A stretch of 64,000 bases of DNA, taken from positions 1 through 64,000 of the forward strand of contig NZ_AODD01000001.1 of the NCBI RefSeq assembly GCF_000525835.1, written 5' to 3'. Below are positions 18,383-29,071 of the stretch, one piece after another. The position numbers and the translations under genes were made by a program. The notes below the pieces were generated by a model that had not been told where the DNA came from, did not search any database, and saw nothing but the letters and a program-made list of their open reading frames with translations. The number at the start of each line of letters is the position of its first letter. Within the stretch, counting starts at the first letter, position 1. Source of the DNA: Listeria grandensis FSL F6-0971 (GTDB taxonomy: Bacteria; Bacillota; Bacilli; Lactobacillales; Listeriaceae).

Positions 18383-18533
18383 TTCGCATAAAAACAGATT
18401 CATTTTGACGTCTACGTCCTCGGCATGAAACGTGTAGAACAATGCACAAGCCGTTGGAAACAGACCTACTAGAAGAAATCGGCGGATAGGAATTTTCAAT
18501 GGATTCAAAGACTTGCCTCATCGGTGGAATCTC

Positions 18534-18571
18534 AAAAAGATGACTCCTGTACAATACAGAAGCCATCTTTT
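18534..18571 (-). terminator. Terminator of the lectin/LPXTG gene
   Basis: Minus strand: AAGATGGCTTCTGTA, loop TTG, TACAGGAGTCATCTT, then TTT; stem of 15 with a few G-T pairs. Confidence 0.75.
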
Positions 18572-18580
18572 CGCAAGTGC

Positions 18581-21500
18581 TTATTTCTTTCTGCGTAGGA
18601 ACCATGCGCCTAATGCGACGAAAAGTCCTCCGAATAGGGTTGTGCTTATTCCTGATGTGTCCCCTGTGTTTGGTAATTCTTTTGCTATTTGCGCAGGTTC
18701 TATTTCTTTCTCTGGTGTTGGCTTTGCTGTTGGCATTACAACAATAGGTTGAACAGGTGTTACTGGTTTCACGATTGAATTTGTTGGGGCAACTGGTGTG
18801 ACTGGTACTATTGGCTGTGCACCAACAATAACCGTGATGGTAAATTGTGTTTCGTTGCCGTCCGAATCGATCACGCTGTAAGTCACATGATAGATACCTG
18901 CTTGCTCTGGGTTCACATCATTTGATACAATCGTAATTTTGCCTGTCAAATCGCCATCTTCGAGATCAGTAGCATTCACGCCTGCCATTGGATCAAAGGC
19001 TTGACCGTATGCGAGTGTTTGATCGCTTGCGTGAATCACTGGTTTTTCGTTGGTCAATACGGTCACGGTATAGGTCGCTTCCGTTGTGTTGCCGTCAGAA
19101 TCAGTAATGCTATACGTCACGTGATACACGCCAGGTACGTCTGGATTCACGTCGTTCGCCAGGATTTGGATCGCGCTTGTTACGTCACCGTCTTCGGTGT
19201 CGCTTGCTGTGATTCCGGCCATCGGGTCAAACGTGCGGCCTGCTTTGAAGCTTGTATCATGCCCCGTAATCACTGGCTTGTCATTGCTGAGAATCGTCAC
19301 GGTAATCGTTTTTTCCGTAGTATTACCGTCGGTATCGAGGACACTGTATGTGATATGGTACTCGCCGGGCACATCGATGTTCACATCATTCGCCACCACT
19401 TGGATATTCGAAGTAAGATCGCCATCTTCGAGGTCCTCGGCGCTCACACCTGCCAGTGGATCTAATGAACGATGGGCTTTTTGCGTGATATCGCTTGCCG
19501 TGATGACTGGTTTCTCATTGGTTAAAACGGTCACCGTGATCGTTTTCGTCGTCACGTTGTTGTCGCTGTCCTTCACGCTATAAGTCACGTGGTAAGTGCC
19601 TGCTTGCGTCGCATCGACGTCATTCGCTGTAATCGTCACATCTCCTGTCACATCGCCGTCTTCTGTGTCGCTTGCGGACATGCTGGCCATCGGATCAAAC
19701 GTGCGTCCAGCCTTGAATGTTTGGTCTATCGCGTGGATCACCGGTTTGTCGTTCGTACGGACATAGACGTGGCGTTGGATTGTGGTTTTATTGCCATCGG
19801 AATCCGTCACGCTATAAGAAACAGCATACGTACCCGCTTGCGTCATGTCTACCGTGTTACTCTCTACCTTGATCTTATCCGTGATGTTGCCATCTTCGGT
19901 GTCATTTGCGGTAATACCTGCCAGTGGTTCAAACGTGTCGCCCACTTTCAAATACACATCATTCGTTGTCAAAATCGGCGCATCATCCGTTAACACGGTC
20001 ACGGTAATCGTTTTCGTCGTTGTGTTATTGTCCGAATCTGTCACACTGTACGTCACGTGATACACGCCAGCCTTGTCCACATTGACATCGTTCGCTGTGA
20101 CTTGGATTTTGCTAGTGATATCGCCATCTTCCGTATCGCTCGCTGTCACAGCATTGTTCACGTCGAAGGCTTTATTGACACGCATCGTGATGTTGGACGC
20201 TTGGATAACTGGTGCATCGTTGCTGGTCACCGTCACGGTAATTGTCTTCGTTGTGGTGTTGCCGTCGGAATCCGTCACGCTGTATGTCACATGGTACGTG
20301 CCGACTTGTGTCGTATCCACATCATTCGCGGTTACCTCGACAGCCAGTGTCATATCACCATCTTCCGTGTCACTTGCCGTCACATCTGCGTATGGGCTAA
20401 ACGTGCCTCCCTTTTTCAACGTCTGATCTGTTGCTGAAATCACCGGTGCATCATTACTTGTCACCGTCACGGTGATTGTTTTGGTCGTCGTGTTGCCGTC
20501 GGAATCCGTCACGCTATATGTCACATGGTACGTCCCAACTTTCGACGTATCCACATCATTGGCCGTGATCGTGATTCGGCTTGTCAGATTACCATCCTCT
20601 GTATCCGTCGCGCTCACACCAGCTTCCAGATCAAGCGTCCCACCTTTTTTCACGGTCTTATTTGCCGCTGAAATCACTGGTGCATCATTACTCGTCACTG
20701 TCACCGTAATCGTTTTGGTCGTCGTGTTGCCATCGGAATCCGTCACGCTATACGTCACATGGTATGTTCCCACTTTCGACGTATCCACATCATTGGCTGT
20801 GATCGTGATTTGGCTTGTCAGATTACCATCCTCTGTATCCGTCGCGTTCACACCAGCTTCCAGATCAAGCGTACCACCTTTTTTCACGGTCTTATTCGCC
20901 GCTGAAATGACCGGCGCATCATTACTCGTCACGGTCACGGTCACCGTCTTCGTTACCACATTATCATCACTATCCGTTACGCTATACGTCACATGATACG
21001 TGCCGACTTTCGACGTATCCACATCATTCGCCGTGATCGTGATTTGACTTGTTAAATTGCCATCTTCTTGACTCGTCGCCGAAACTCCAGCCATGACATC
21101 AAAGATCCCGCCTTTTTTAAGCATTGTATCCGTGGCGGTAATGACTGGTGCTGGGCCACCGGTAACGGTCACTGTGATGGTTTTCGTCGTGGTGTTATCA
21201 TCGTTATCCGTCACACTATACGTCACGTGATATGTGCCTACTTTCGACGTGTCCACATTATTCTCGGTCACTTGAATCTTGCTGCTTACGTCCCCATCTT
21301 CATAGTCTGTCGCCGAAACGTCTGCCATGACATCGAAGGTTTTGCCTTTTTTTTAAGGACTGATCGGTGGCTGTGATAACCGGAGATTGTCCTGGGATCG
21401 CTAATAAAATGGAGCCCTCTGATATATATTTCACGCCGTTGATTTTTCCGGTACCGCTAATTTTCATAGCCGTTCCTTTTGGCGCGGCATCTGACTTCAC

Positions 21501-22640
21501 TTGCACATCATAAGTCAATGTAAACGTATTCGATGGATCAGCAAACGGCAATGCTACTTGATGGCTCAGCAGTTGCTCTTTTGTTACCGTGTAGGTCTGG
21601 CCATCATTTCGTTTTAATTCGATGTTCGAAACGGTATTAGCGTCAAAGAAAGCATCCATATCAACACCATATTGCATGGTAAAATCTGTGGCATCTGTTG
21701 TTGTGTTGGAAATCGTATTTTGCACGCTTACGGTTTCAGAGGGTTCTGCTTTCCCGTTATTATTGCCTTTTTTGTCATCGATTTCTAAGTTTATTTCAGG
21801 GGAGATGCCGTTTACTTGAAGTTGTGTAATCGTTAGCTCTTGGAGGTTACTTTTTTCTCCGGTTGAGCCTACAAAGCCAAATTGCACTTCATTGCCACCA
21901 AATGTAGCTTGTAAATCATCGACTTGATAGCTACCGGTGTAACCAATATAGCTGTAGCTCAAGGTCTTCGTTCTTGCATCCCAATCGATGATAAGTGGAT
22001 GTTTTTGCCCATCTTCAAAATACGTACCATTCGGTAAAACGTTTAGTGCATTGTGCTGAATGACTGAGTCTGCACTAGGAACTGTAATAGCCATGTGCTC
22101 GTTTCTAGGATTAATACCTTTATCCCATGCCGCTGCGGATGCTGTATCATCGTTAATATACGTATCGAATTCTATCGCCAATGCATTTTTGATGTAAGAG
22201 TTAGTATAGAGCCCCAAAGCTCCACCAGAAGCAGCGATCGCATTACTCCCTCTTGGATCATTTTGCATAACAAAGGCCATACCGTCTGCGCCATTGGAGT
22301 TATCCCCCATGTACAGTTCTGCCTCTAAATGGAAATTTTTAGTCAATTCGACCTTGTTATTTGCATCCGACCATAAACCTCCGACTTGATTAGCTTTATT
22401 TGTTGTTAATGTTACAACGTTTTTATCAATGGTTGAGGATTTTCCAGGGACAACAGAGAAGTAGTCTGTTAAGTCAGAGAATACTTTATTATTACTTGTT
22501 GTTTGTAGTCCTTTTAATTTGTTTTCTGCTTTTGTTATGTAACTTTGTGAATTTTCAGCAGCCATCACATATGTTTGTACTGGCAAACTTGCGCACATCA
22601 CTAGTGTGGCAGTCGCAACCCCAATTTTTTTGATCATCAT
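18581..22640 (-). CDS. LPXTG surface adhesin: L-type lectin plus eleven Ig-like repeats, one frameshift
   Basis: Wall-anchored protein of about 1352 residues. Signal peptide 1-28; legume/L-type lectin-like domain about 50-265 (GGLWSDANNKVELTKNF, ADGMAFVMQNDPRG, ALAIEFDTYIND); a strand-rich domain to about 415; then eleven tandem 78-residue repeats, each PVIxAxDxTLKxGxxFDPxAGVxAxDxEDGD...NDVDxxxxGTYHVTYSVTDSDGN, of the Cry22Aa/DUF5011 Ig-like type; a Pro-rich spacer; LPNTG sortase A signal, hydrophobic helix and RRKK tail. Start ATG 22640 with AGGAGG 11 nt upstream. The A8 run at 21347-21354 (minus strand) has one base too many and splits the frame between lectin part and repeats; removing it gives LKKGKTFDVMADVSA, matching the other repeats. 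Probably binds host or biofilm glycans; ligand unknown. Confidence 0.88.
18800..21370 (-). repeat. Eleven tandem 234-bp coding repeats
   Basis: The Ig-like repeats of the lectin/LPXTG gene. Units 3 and 4 are nearly identical at protein level (NKTVKKGGTLDLEAG... differing at few sites) and at the DNA level (20560-20700 versus 20790-20930), showing recent duplication, while the membrane-distal and C-terminal units have diverged. Confidence 0.85.
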
Positions 22641-22675
22641 TGTTTTGTTTTCCTCCTTAGGGATAGTATATCTCG

Positions 22676-22697
22676 GTAAGCAAGAAATTTTGCTTAC
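22676..22697 (-). promoter_or_regulatory. Inverted repeat in leader of the lectin/LPXTG gene
   Basis: GTAAGCAA-GAAATT-TTGCTTAC, 8-bp arms, between the putative promoter area and the ribosome binding site. Could be an operator or an mRNA stem; no regulator is identified. Confidence 0.45.
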
Positions 22698-22869
22698 ATT
22701 TAAATCATATCATTTTGCGACTTTTAAAAAAAATTGCAATACTTTACGTTTTGGACAAATTATTATGTCTTTTTAGACACAATTCAAAAGCTACTTGAAA
22801 AACTCCTACTAACCATCGAACGGCATTTATGGTATGATATGTACAGAAAATGATAAAAAAGGTGACGCT

Positions 22870-23328
22870 ATGACTTATAAAATAGAAACGAATAATGAGG
22901 CTAAGACACGTGAAATCGCTAAGCAGATCGGTGAACGTTTGCAAGCCGGTGATGTGATTCTTTTAGAAGGGGATCTTGGCGCTGGCAAAACCACGTTTAC
23001 GAAGGGACTCGCGGAAGGTTTGGAGATCCCGCAAATGGTGAAGAGCCCGACGTTCACGATTGTTCGGGAGTATACGAAAGGGCGGTTACCGCTTTACCAT
23101 ATGGATGTATACAGGTTAGAGGATGCTCAGGATGATCTTGGTTTGGATGAATATTTCCAAGGAAGTGGCGTATCGGTCGTTGAATGGGCACATTTTATCA
23201 CCGAAGATTTGCCGGAGTCATTTTTACGGATCACGTTGCAACATCGATCAGAGCATGAACGCGAAATCGTGATGGAGCCTGTTGGAGCGCGATATGAGAC
23301 ACTTTGTTCGGAGGTTTTAAAAGGATGA
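22870..23328 (+). CDS. tsaE: tRNA t6A biosynthesis ATPase TsaE
   Basis: 152-residue P-loop ATPase; partner of TsaB and TsaD in making N6-threonylcarbamoyladenosine at tRNA position 37. Walker A GDLGAGKTTF, the DLGLDEY and VVEWAHFI motifs follow in family order. Start ATG 22870, 4 nt after AAGGTGA; the frame is open to 22834 but without a site there. Overlaps tsaB by ATGA, so the two are translationally coupled; first gene of tsaE-tsaB-rimI-tsaD. Confidence 0.93.
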   Translation: MTYKIETNNEAKTREIAKQIGERLQAGDVILLEGDLGAGKTTFTKGLAEGLEIPQMVKSPTFTIVREYTKGRLPLYHMDVYRLEDAQDDLGLDEYFQGSGVSVVEWAHFITEDLPESFLRITLQHRSEHEREIVMEPVGARYETLCSEVLKG

Positions 23329-24023
23329 TTATATTAGGTATGGATACGTCTAATGATACGTTAGGCGTTAGTTTATGGCGTGATCAGTCGGTAATCGGCG
23401 AAATCGTGACTAATTTGAAAAAAAATCACAGCATCCGTTTACTGCCAGCGATTGCTGATTTGATGGAGGCGTGCGATTTGGCGCCGCAAGACTTGGATAA
23501 AATTGCAGTGGCGCAAGGTCCGGGTTCGTATACGGGTTTGCGAATCGGTGTGACAGTAGCAAAAACAATGGCTTGGGATTTGAAAATTCCGCTGGTAGGC
23601 GTTTCTAGTTTGGCTTTGATGGCGCAAAATGGCCGTTTTTTTGATGGACTTGTGGTGCCAGTGATGGATGCGCGTCGCGGGAATGTCTACGCTGGGATTT
23701 ATGAAGCGAACGGCGAGACGGTAATAGTGAAACAGGCAGATGTACATCTTAGCTTTGCGGAACTACTAATGAACTTGGCGGAAAAAGACGCACAGGATGT
23801 ATTATTCATCGGAGATTCCATCGCGAATTTCAAAACAGAAATCAAGATGGCGCTTGGTGAAAGAGCTGTTTTGGCAGGAGAAGCACTCTGCTATCCGCGC
23901 CCGGCTTTCCTCGGAGAACTGGCGCATTTGGACACGGGTGTTCCAGCACATACATTTGTGCCGACATATTTGAAACTCGCGGAGGCAGAAAGCAAGTGGC
24001 TTGAGGCGAATCAAGATGTGTGA
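23325..24023 (+). CDS. tsaB: tRNA t6A biosynthesis protein TsaB
   Basis: 232-residue ASKHA-fold paralogue of TsaD that scaffolds the TsaB-TsaD-TsaE complex. N-terminal MIILGMDTSNDTLGVSLW, HSIRLLPAIADLM and AQGPGSYTGLRIG are characteristic; it lacks the metal-binding histidines of TsaD, as expected. Start ATG 23325 overlaps the tsaE stop (ATGA), with GGAGG 10 nt upstream. The 3' end overlaps rimI by 8 bp. Confidence 0.93.
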   Translation: MIILGMDTSNDTLGVSLWRDQSVIGEIVTNLKKNHSIRLLPAIADLMEACDLAPQDLDKIAVAQGPGSYTGLRIGVTVAKTMAWDLKIPLVGVSSLALMAQNGRFFDGLVVPVMDARRGNVYAGIYEANGETVIVKQADVHLSFAELLMNLAEKDAQDVLFIGDSIANFKTEIKMALGERAVLAGEALCYPRPAFLGELAHLDTGVPAHTFVPTYLKLAEAESKWLEANQDV

Positions 24024-24465
24024 GCTCACATTTAGAGAGGCAAGTGCCGCAGATATCAAGCATTTGCTACGAATTGAACGAGCCGTTTTTACATCTCCTT
24101 GGAGTGAGGACGCGTTTCGCAATGAATTTCATATGAATGATTACGCGTACTACATCGTTGCCGAAAAAGCTGGGAAAGTCATCGGTTACGCAGGGATTTG
24201 GATGATTATCGACGAGGGGCATATTACGAACGTTGCCATTTATCCAGATCAGCAAGGGCGCGGATACGGTGAGGCAATTTTGCAAGAATTAGTGCAGATA
24301 GCGAAAGCGAAACAGATGGTATGCTTGACGCTTGAAGTTCGGGTGACGAACACGAGAGCACAGAATTTGTATAAAAAATTTGGATTTAAAGATGGCGCGA
24401 TTCGGAAAAAATACTATCCGGATAATGGAGAAGATGCGCTGGTTATGTGGGTGGAATTAGAATGA
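24016..24465 (+). CDS. rimI: Ribosomal protein alanine N-acetyltransferase RimI
   Basis: 149-residue GNAT enzyme, named for acetylation of the N-terminus of ribosomal protein S18 with acetyl-CoA. The acetyl-CoA loop is [10 protein letters not shown] (R/Q-x-x-G-x-G/A) and the conserved [18 protein letters not shown] strand-helix follows. Start ATG 24016 with GAGG 9 nt upstream, inside the end of tsaB; its stop overlaps the tsaD start (ATGA). Co-transcription with t6A genes is usual in Firmicutes. Confidence 0.9.
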   Translation: MCELTFREASAADIKHLLRIERAVFTSPWSEDAFRNEFHMNDYAYYIVAEKAGKVIGYAGIWMIIDEGHITNVAIYPDQQGRGYGEAILQELVQIAKAKQMVCLTLEVRVTNTRAQNLYKKFGFKDGAIRKKYYPDNGEDALVMWVELE

Positions 24466-25487
24466 AAAAAGAAACTTTAATACTTGGAATTGAATCAAGC
24501 TGTGATGAAACAGCAGTGTCTGTTGTGCGCGGAGGAACCGAAATGTTATCCAATGTGGTGGCGTCACAAATCGAAAGTCATAAACGTTTCGGTGGTGTTG
24601 TACCAGAAATTGCATCACGTCATCACGTCGAGCAAATCACGATCGTATTGGAAGAAGCATTAACACAGGCCGGCGTCACGATGAAGCAAATAGACGCGAT
24701 TGCCGTAACGGAAGGCCCAGGACTTGTTGGCGCACTCCTAATCGGCGTCAATGCAGCCAAAACATTAGCGTTTATTCATAATAAGCCGCTCATCGGTGTG
24801 CATCATATCGCAGGACACATCTATGCAAACCGTTTTGACAGAGAAATGCAATTTCCGCTCTTGTCGCTCGTCGTAAGTGGCGGTCATACGGAGCTCGTCA
24901 TCATGCGCGAACACGGCAAGTTTGAAATCATCGGTGAAACGCGAGATGACGCAGCAGGAGAAGCCTATGATAAAGTAGCGCGAACCTTAGGGCTAACCTA
25001 TCCAGGCGGTGTCCAAATTGACAAGTTGGCAGCGACTGGTGAAGATAGTTTCCATTTTCCGCGTGCGATGATGGACGATGCGAGTTATGATTTTAGTTTT
25101 AGTGGACTTAAATCCTCTTTTATCAACACCGTTCATAATTTGCGTCAAAAAGAGCAGCCGCTAAATGAGGCAGACCTTGCAGCAAGTTTTCAGGCGAGTG
25201 TGGTGGACGTGCTTGTTGCCAAAACGATTCGTGCTGCTAAAGAATTTGGCGTGAAACAACTCTTATTAGCAGGCGGCGTCGCGGCTAATCAAGGACTTCG
25301 CGCGCGTTTGATACAAGAAGTAGCTACGGAGCTTCCAGACATCAGACTTATTATCCCGCCGCTGTCCCTATGTGGCGATAACGCAGCGATGATAGCAGCC
25401 GCTGGAACGATCATGTACGAAAAAGGAAGCCGAAGTGACTTGATGATGAACGCAAATCCAGGCCTACTTTTTGAAGATACGTATTAA
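24462..25487 (+). CDS. tsaD: tRNA N6-threonylcarbamoyltransferase TsaD
   Basis: 341-residue catalytic subunit that transfers the threonylcarbamoyl group to A37 of ANN-decoding tRNAs. ASKHA ATPase fold; [16 protein letters not shown] at the start, metal-binding histidines in [18 protein letters not shown] phosphate loop, [13 protein letters not shown] and SLCGDNAAM near the C-terminus. Start ATG 24462 overlaps rimI by ATGA; the upstream GTG at 24447 would extend into rimI without a site. Last gene of the operon, followed by a strong terminator. Essential in most bacteria. Confidence 0.95.
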   Translation: MKKETLILGIESSCDETAVSVVRGGTEMLSNVVASQIESHKRFGGVVPEIASRHHVEQITIVLEEALTQAGVTMKQIDAIAVTEGPGLVGALLIGVNAAKTLAFIHNKPLIGVHHIAGHIYANRFDREMQFPLLSLVVSGGHTELVIMREHGKFEIIGETRDDAAGEAYDKVARTLGLTYPGGVQIDKLAATGEDSFHFPRAMMDDASYDFSFSGLKSSFINTVHNLRQKEQPLNEADLAASFQASVVDVLVAKTIRAAKEFGVKQLLLAGGVAANQGLRARLIQEVATELPDIRLIIPPLSLCGDNAAMIAAAGTIMYEKGSRSDLMMNANPGLLFEDTY

Positions 25488-25502
25488 AAAAGATACGACA
25501 AA

Positions 25503-25548
25503 CCGCAGTGTGGTGACGAAAGTAAGACCTTGTCGCCACGCTGTTTTT
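25503..25548 (+). terminator. Terminator of tsaE-tsaB-rimI-tsaD
   Basis: CAGtGTGGtGAC pairs with GTCgCCACgCTG (25505-25516 and 25532-25543), then TTTTT. Confidence 0.8.
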
Positions 25549-25622
25549 ATATTCGTTTTTTGGAAGAAATGGTGGTATAATACGTTCAACGCTGAATCCT
25601 GTTTTGAAGGGAGATACATATT

Positions 25623-27592
25623 ATGGAAAAGAAGGATAAAATAAGGATTGGCCTGGCGATTGGGACTCTCGGCATCGTTTACGGGGATATTGGGACGTCA
25701 CCACTTTACGTGATGAAATCCATCGTCGCGAGCAATGGCGGCTTAAACCACGTATCCGAAGACTACATCATCGGATCTTTATCACTTATTTTCTGGACGC
25801 TTACTCTATTGACGACAATCAAATATGTAATCATTGCATTGCGTGCCGATAATCACGGCGAAGGTGGCATATTTTCACTCTATGCCTTAGTACGAAAACG
25901 CGGAAAATGGCTGGTGATTCCTGCGATGATTGGTGGTGCGGCGCTACTTGCTGATGGCGTCTTGACCCCCGCGGTTACCGTTACCTCGGCGATTGAAGGA
26001 CTAGAAGAAATTCCTGCTTTTGAGGCCCTATTCACTGGAAATACGACGCTAATCATTACCATTGTTATCATCATTCTTAGCGGTATTTTCTTTATTCAGC
26101 GCTACGGAACGATGTTTATTGGTCGCATCTTTGGCCCTACGATGTTCCTTTGGTTCTCGATTCTAGGAATCCTTGGCATTATTAATATACTTGGCGAACC
26201 CTCGATTTTCCGAGCTTTTTCGCCGTATTACGCAGTGGAGCTCCTTTTTAGCGATCAAAATAAGGCTGGGTTCCTCATCCTCGGTAGCGTTTTCCTGGCC
26301 ACCACTGGGGCTGAAGCGCTCTATTCGGATTTAGGACACGTCGGACGCAAAAATATCTACATCACGTGGCCATTCGTCAAAATATGCCTCTTGCTCAACT
26401 ACTTTGGACAAGGCGCTTGGATCTTATCTTTGAAAAACGTTGACGACCCATTCGTGAATCCATTTTTTCAAAGTATGCCAGAGCAGTTCATTTTGTACGG
26501 CGTATTAATTGCAACACTCGCGGCGATTATTGCCTCGCAGTCTCTTATATCAGGTGCATTTACGCTCGTTTCCGAAGCTATTGCGCTTAACTTATTGCCA
26601 CGACTTGGTATTCGCTATCCGTCCGAAACGAAAGGACAAGTCTATATCCCAACAGTCACGACGGTTCTGTGGATTGCCTGTATCGGTGTTGTGCTTTATT
26701 TCCAAGACTCGAGTCACATGGAAGCCGCGTACGGACTATCGATCACAGTGACGATGCTGATGACAACCATTCTACTTTTCCAATTCCTACGCATGAAAGG
26801 GCGTTCTGTTCTCATGACAACAGGGATTTTACTGACATTTGGCGTTTTAGAATTCGCTTTCTTCGTCTCAAGCGCTGCGAAATTCATGCACGGAGCTTCG
26901 TCGCTGTCATCATGGCCGTCGCAATCATGGCGCTCATGTACATCTGGTTTACCGGCTACCAAATCAAAGCCAAACTGGTGAAAAGCGCGCCATTAAAAAA
27001 ATACATTCCGACATTTACCAAATTAAAAGGCGACCTATCCTACCCGAAATTTGCACATAATCTAGTATATCTAACGAGCAGTCGCAATCCGGCGCGTGTC
27101 GAGCATGAAGTGGTTGCTTCGATCCTTGATAAGCGACCAAAGCGGGCGGATGTCTACTGGTTCGTGAATGTCCAAGTCGTAGATGCTCCATACGCCGCTT
27201 ACTACACCGTCCAAGATTTTGATACCGATCATGTTGTTCGCGTCCAATTAAAACTCGGTTTCCGCGTCGAACAAGACATCAACGTCTTCTTACACCAAAT
27301 TGCAAAAGATTTGATTAGTAAGGGCAAACTCGCCCAGCAAAAACGCCAATATACTGCAAAACCTGGCAGATCCCTCGGTGATTTCTGCTTTGTCATTATC
27401 CAAGATGAGCTGAGCACAGAGGCCGATCTAACGAATTGGCAGCGGACGATCATGAGGAGCAAACTATTCATCAAGCGCTTCACAACATCACCAGAAAACT
27501 GGTTTGGTTTAGAATACAGCGACGTCCAAATTGAAAATGTCCCGCTTTACTTATCGAATAAAAAAATGATCAAGATACGTGAAAGAGAATAG
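25623..27592 (+). CDS. kup: Kup/Trk-type potassium uptake protein, one frameshift
   Basis: KUP/HAK/KT potassium transporter of about 656 residues: twelve hydrophobic segments then a soluble C-terminal domain. N-terminal [20 protein letters not shown] is the family hallmark, with [15 protein letters not shown] and [17 protein letters not shown] following. At about 26893-26896 one G is missing: restoring it gives [22 protein letters not shown] and joins the two frames, including the C-terminal domain ([20 protein letters not shown]). Start ATG 25623, 8 nt after AAGGGAGA. Mediates K+ uptake, usually with protons. No riboswitch is seen in the short leader. Confidence 0.9.
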
Positions 27593-27609
27593 TCGAAGCA
27601 TATTAATAT

Positions 27610-27652
27610 TAGTAGGTAAAACCTCACAATGGTTTTGCCTACTAGTTCTTGT
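27610..27652 (+). terminator. Probable terminator after kup
   Basis: TAGTAGGtAAAACC pairs with GGTTTTgCCTACTA around a 7-nt loop; the following tract GTTCTTGTTG is only partly T-rich. Confidence 0.55.
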
Positions 27653-27698
27653 TGTAAGTAGTTGTGAAGCATAACGGCTTTTTCAATAATAGTCCTAC

Positions 27699-27734
27699 TT
27701 GACATTACATTTATGTTAATCTATATTCAACATA
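27699..27734 (+). promoter_or_regulatory. Promoter and likely operator of the arsR-type operon
   Basis: TTGACA (27699-27704), 17-nt spacer, TATATT (27722-27727): strong sigma-A promoter. An inverted repeat TATGTT-N11-AACATA (27712-27717 / 27729-27734) straddles the -10, a usual place for an ArsR-family operator. Confidence 0.7.
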
Positions 27735-27764
27735 GGTAACCATGTATATACAGGAGGAATAGAA

Positions 27765-28064
27765 ATGAACTATGAAAGAACTTCATTGGTGCTAAAAGCG
27801 ATGGCAGATCCTAATAGAATGAAAATCATTGATCTTCTTTCGTATGGTAGTTTGTGTGGCTGCGATGTATTGGCGCATTTTCATTTTACGCAACCGACGC
27901 TTTCTCATCATATGAAAGCATTGGAAAAGGCGGGAATTATTTCGGTGACAAAACAAAGTCAATGGCACTACTATACTTTGAGAGAGGACTTTGTAAGAGA
28001 CTTTATGAGCTCCATGGTGCAACTACTTTCCAAGCGTGTAGGAGGATGCTTACCAAAGTCATGA
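27765..28064 (+). CDS. ArsR/SmtB family repressor
   Basis: 99-residue winged-helix regulator. LKAMADPNRMKIIDLLSYGSLCGCDVL contains the ArsR metal-box-like CGCD in the helix before the recognition helix (TQPTLSHHMKALEKAGII), followed by a beta wing ending in KQSQWHYYTL. CxCD is the arsenic/antimony-type site (ELCVCDL in classic ArsR), though only this Cys pair plus CLPKS at the end are present. Start ATG 27765 after CAGGAGG. Leads an operon with an ABC ATPase and an ABC-2 permease rather than arsenic genes, so the inducer may be a drug or metalloid; not decidable here. Confidence 0.85.
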   Translation: MNYERTSLVLKAMADPNRMKIIDLLSYGSLCGCDVLAHFHFTQPTLSHHMKALEKAGIISVTKQSQWHYYTLREDFVRDFMSSMVQLLSKRVGGCLPKS

Positions 28065-28134
28065 AGGGAAAAACGAGAATAGAAAAAAATGATAAATTAC
28101 AGAATCATACCTTGAGTAAGGAGATAATTATTAA

Positions 28135-29071
28135 ATGACATATGCACTGGAAATAACAGACTTAAAAAAAAATATATGCGACGGGTGTGGAAGCATTGCG
28201 TGGCATCAATCTAACGGTAGAAGAGGGAGATTTCTATGCACTGTTAGGTCCAAATGGTGCCGGAAAATCAACGACAATTGGAATTATCACATCACTGGTT
28301 AATAAAACATCAGGGAAAGTGAAGGTTTTTGACTACGATCTTGATACAGATTTGGTCCGTGCAAAACAGCAAATTGGTTTGGTACCGCAAGAGTTCAACT
28401 TTAACCCATTTGAAACAGTCCAACAAATTGTCGTCAATCAAGCTGGCTATTACGGCGTTTCTCGTAAAGAGGCACTAAAACGCAGTGAAAAATATTTAAA
28501 ACAATCAGGTCTGTGGGAAAAACGTGATGTGCGCGCACGAATGCTTTCTGGCGGGATGAAACGCCGACTCATGATTGCACGCGCACTGATGCATGAACCG
28601 CGTCTACTTATTTTAGATGAACCAACCGCAGGAGTGGACATCGAGCTAAGACGCGAGATGTGGACTTATCTAAGAGAACTCAATCAAGGTGGCACAACCA
28701 TTATTTTGACTACGCATTATCTAGAAGAAGCAGAAATGCTCTGTCGTAATATCGGAATCATCCAGTCAGGCGAGTTAATTGAAAATACCAGTATGAAAAC
28801 TCTTTTAGGGAAGCTGCAGTTTGAAACCTTTATTTTTGATTTAGCGCCTTTCGATAAAGCACCTGAGATTACAGGTTATACGAGTGTTATGGAAGATGAC
28901 CTAACACTAGCTGTTGAAGTCGAGCGCAACCAGGGGATCAATGAGGTATTTGAGCAGCTTACCGATCAAGGAATAAAAGTGCTTTCCATGCGCAACAAAT
29001 CTAATAGATTGGAAGAGCTATTTCTGAAAATCACAGAAGACACACATCAAGTGGAGGGGAAAAATGTTTAA
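28135..29071 (+). CDS. ABC-2 type exporter ATPase, one frameshift
   Basis: About 311-residue ABC ATPase: Walker A GPNGAGKST, Q-loop VPQEFNFNPF, signature LSGGMKRR, Walker B LLILDEPTAGVD, H-loop TTHYLEEAEMLC; C-terminal extension as in DrrA-type drug or linearmycin exporters. Start ATG 28135 with AAGGAGA 10 nt upstream. The A9 run near 28163-28172 holds one base too many: removing it joins MTYALEITDLKK to IYATGVEALRGINL. Ends overlapping the permease gene by 8 bp. Works with the permease at 29064-29833 and is probably repressed by the ArsR-type protein. Confidence 0.87.

Noticed and set aside
18800..21370. Regular spaced repeats resembling a CRISPR array
   Set aside because: Units are 234 bp, fully coding, and similar along their whole length; there are no short repeats with unique spacers and no cas genes.
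22834..22869. Extended start for tsaE giving twelve more residues
   Set aside because: No ribosome binding site there, while AAGGTGA stands properly before ATG 22870; the added residues are not family-like.
25488..25622. c-di-AMP (ydaO) riboswitch before kup
   Set aside because: The leader is only about 70 nt after the tsaD terminator, too short for that riboswitch, and the conserved elements are missing.
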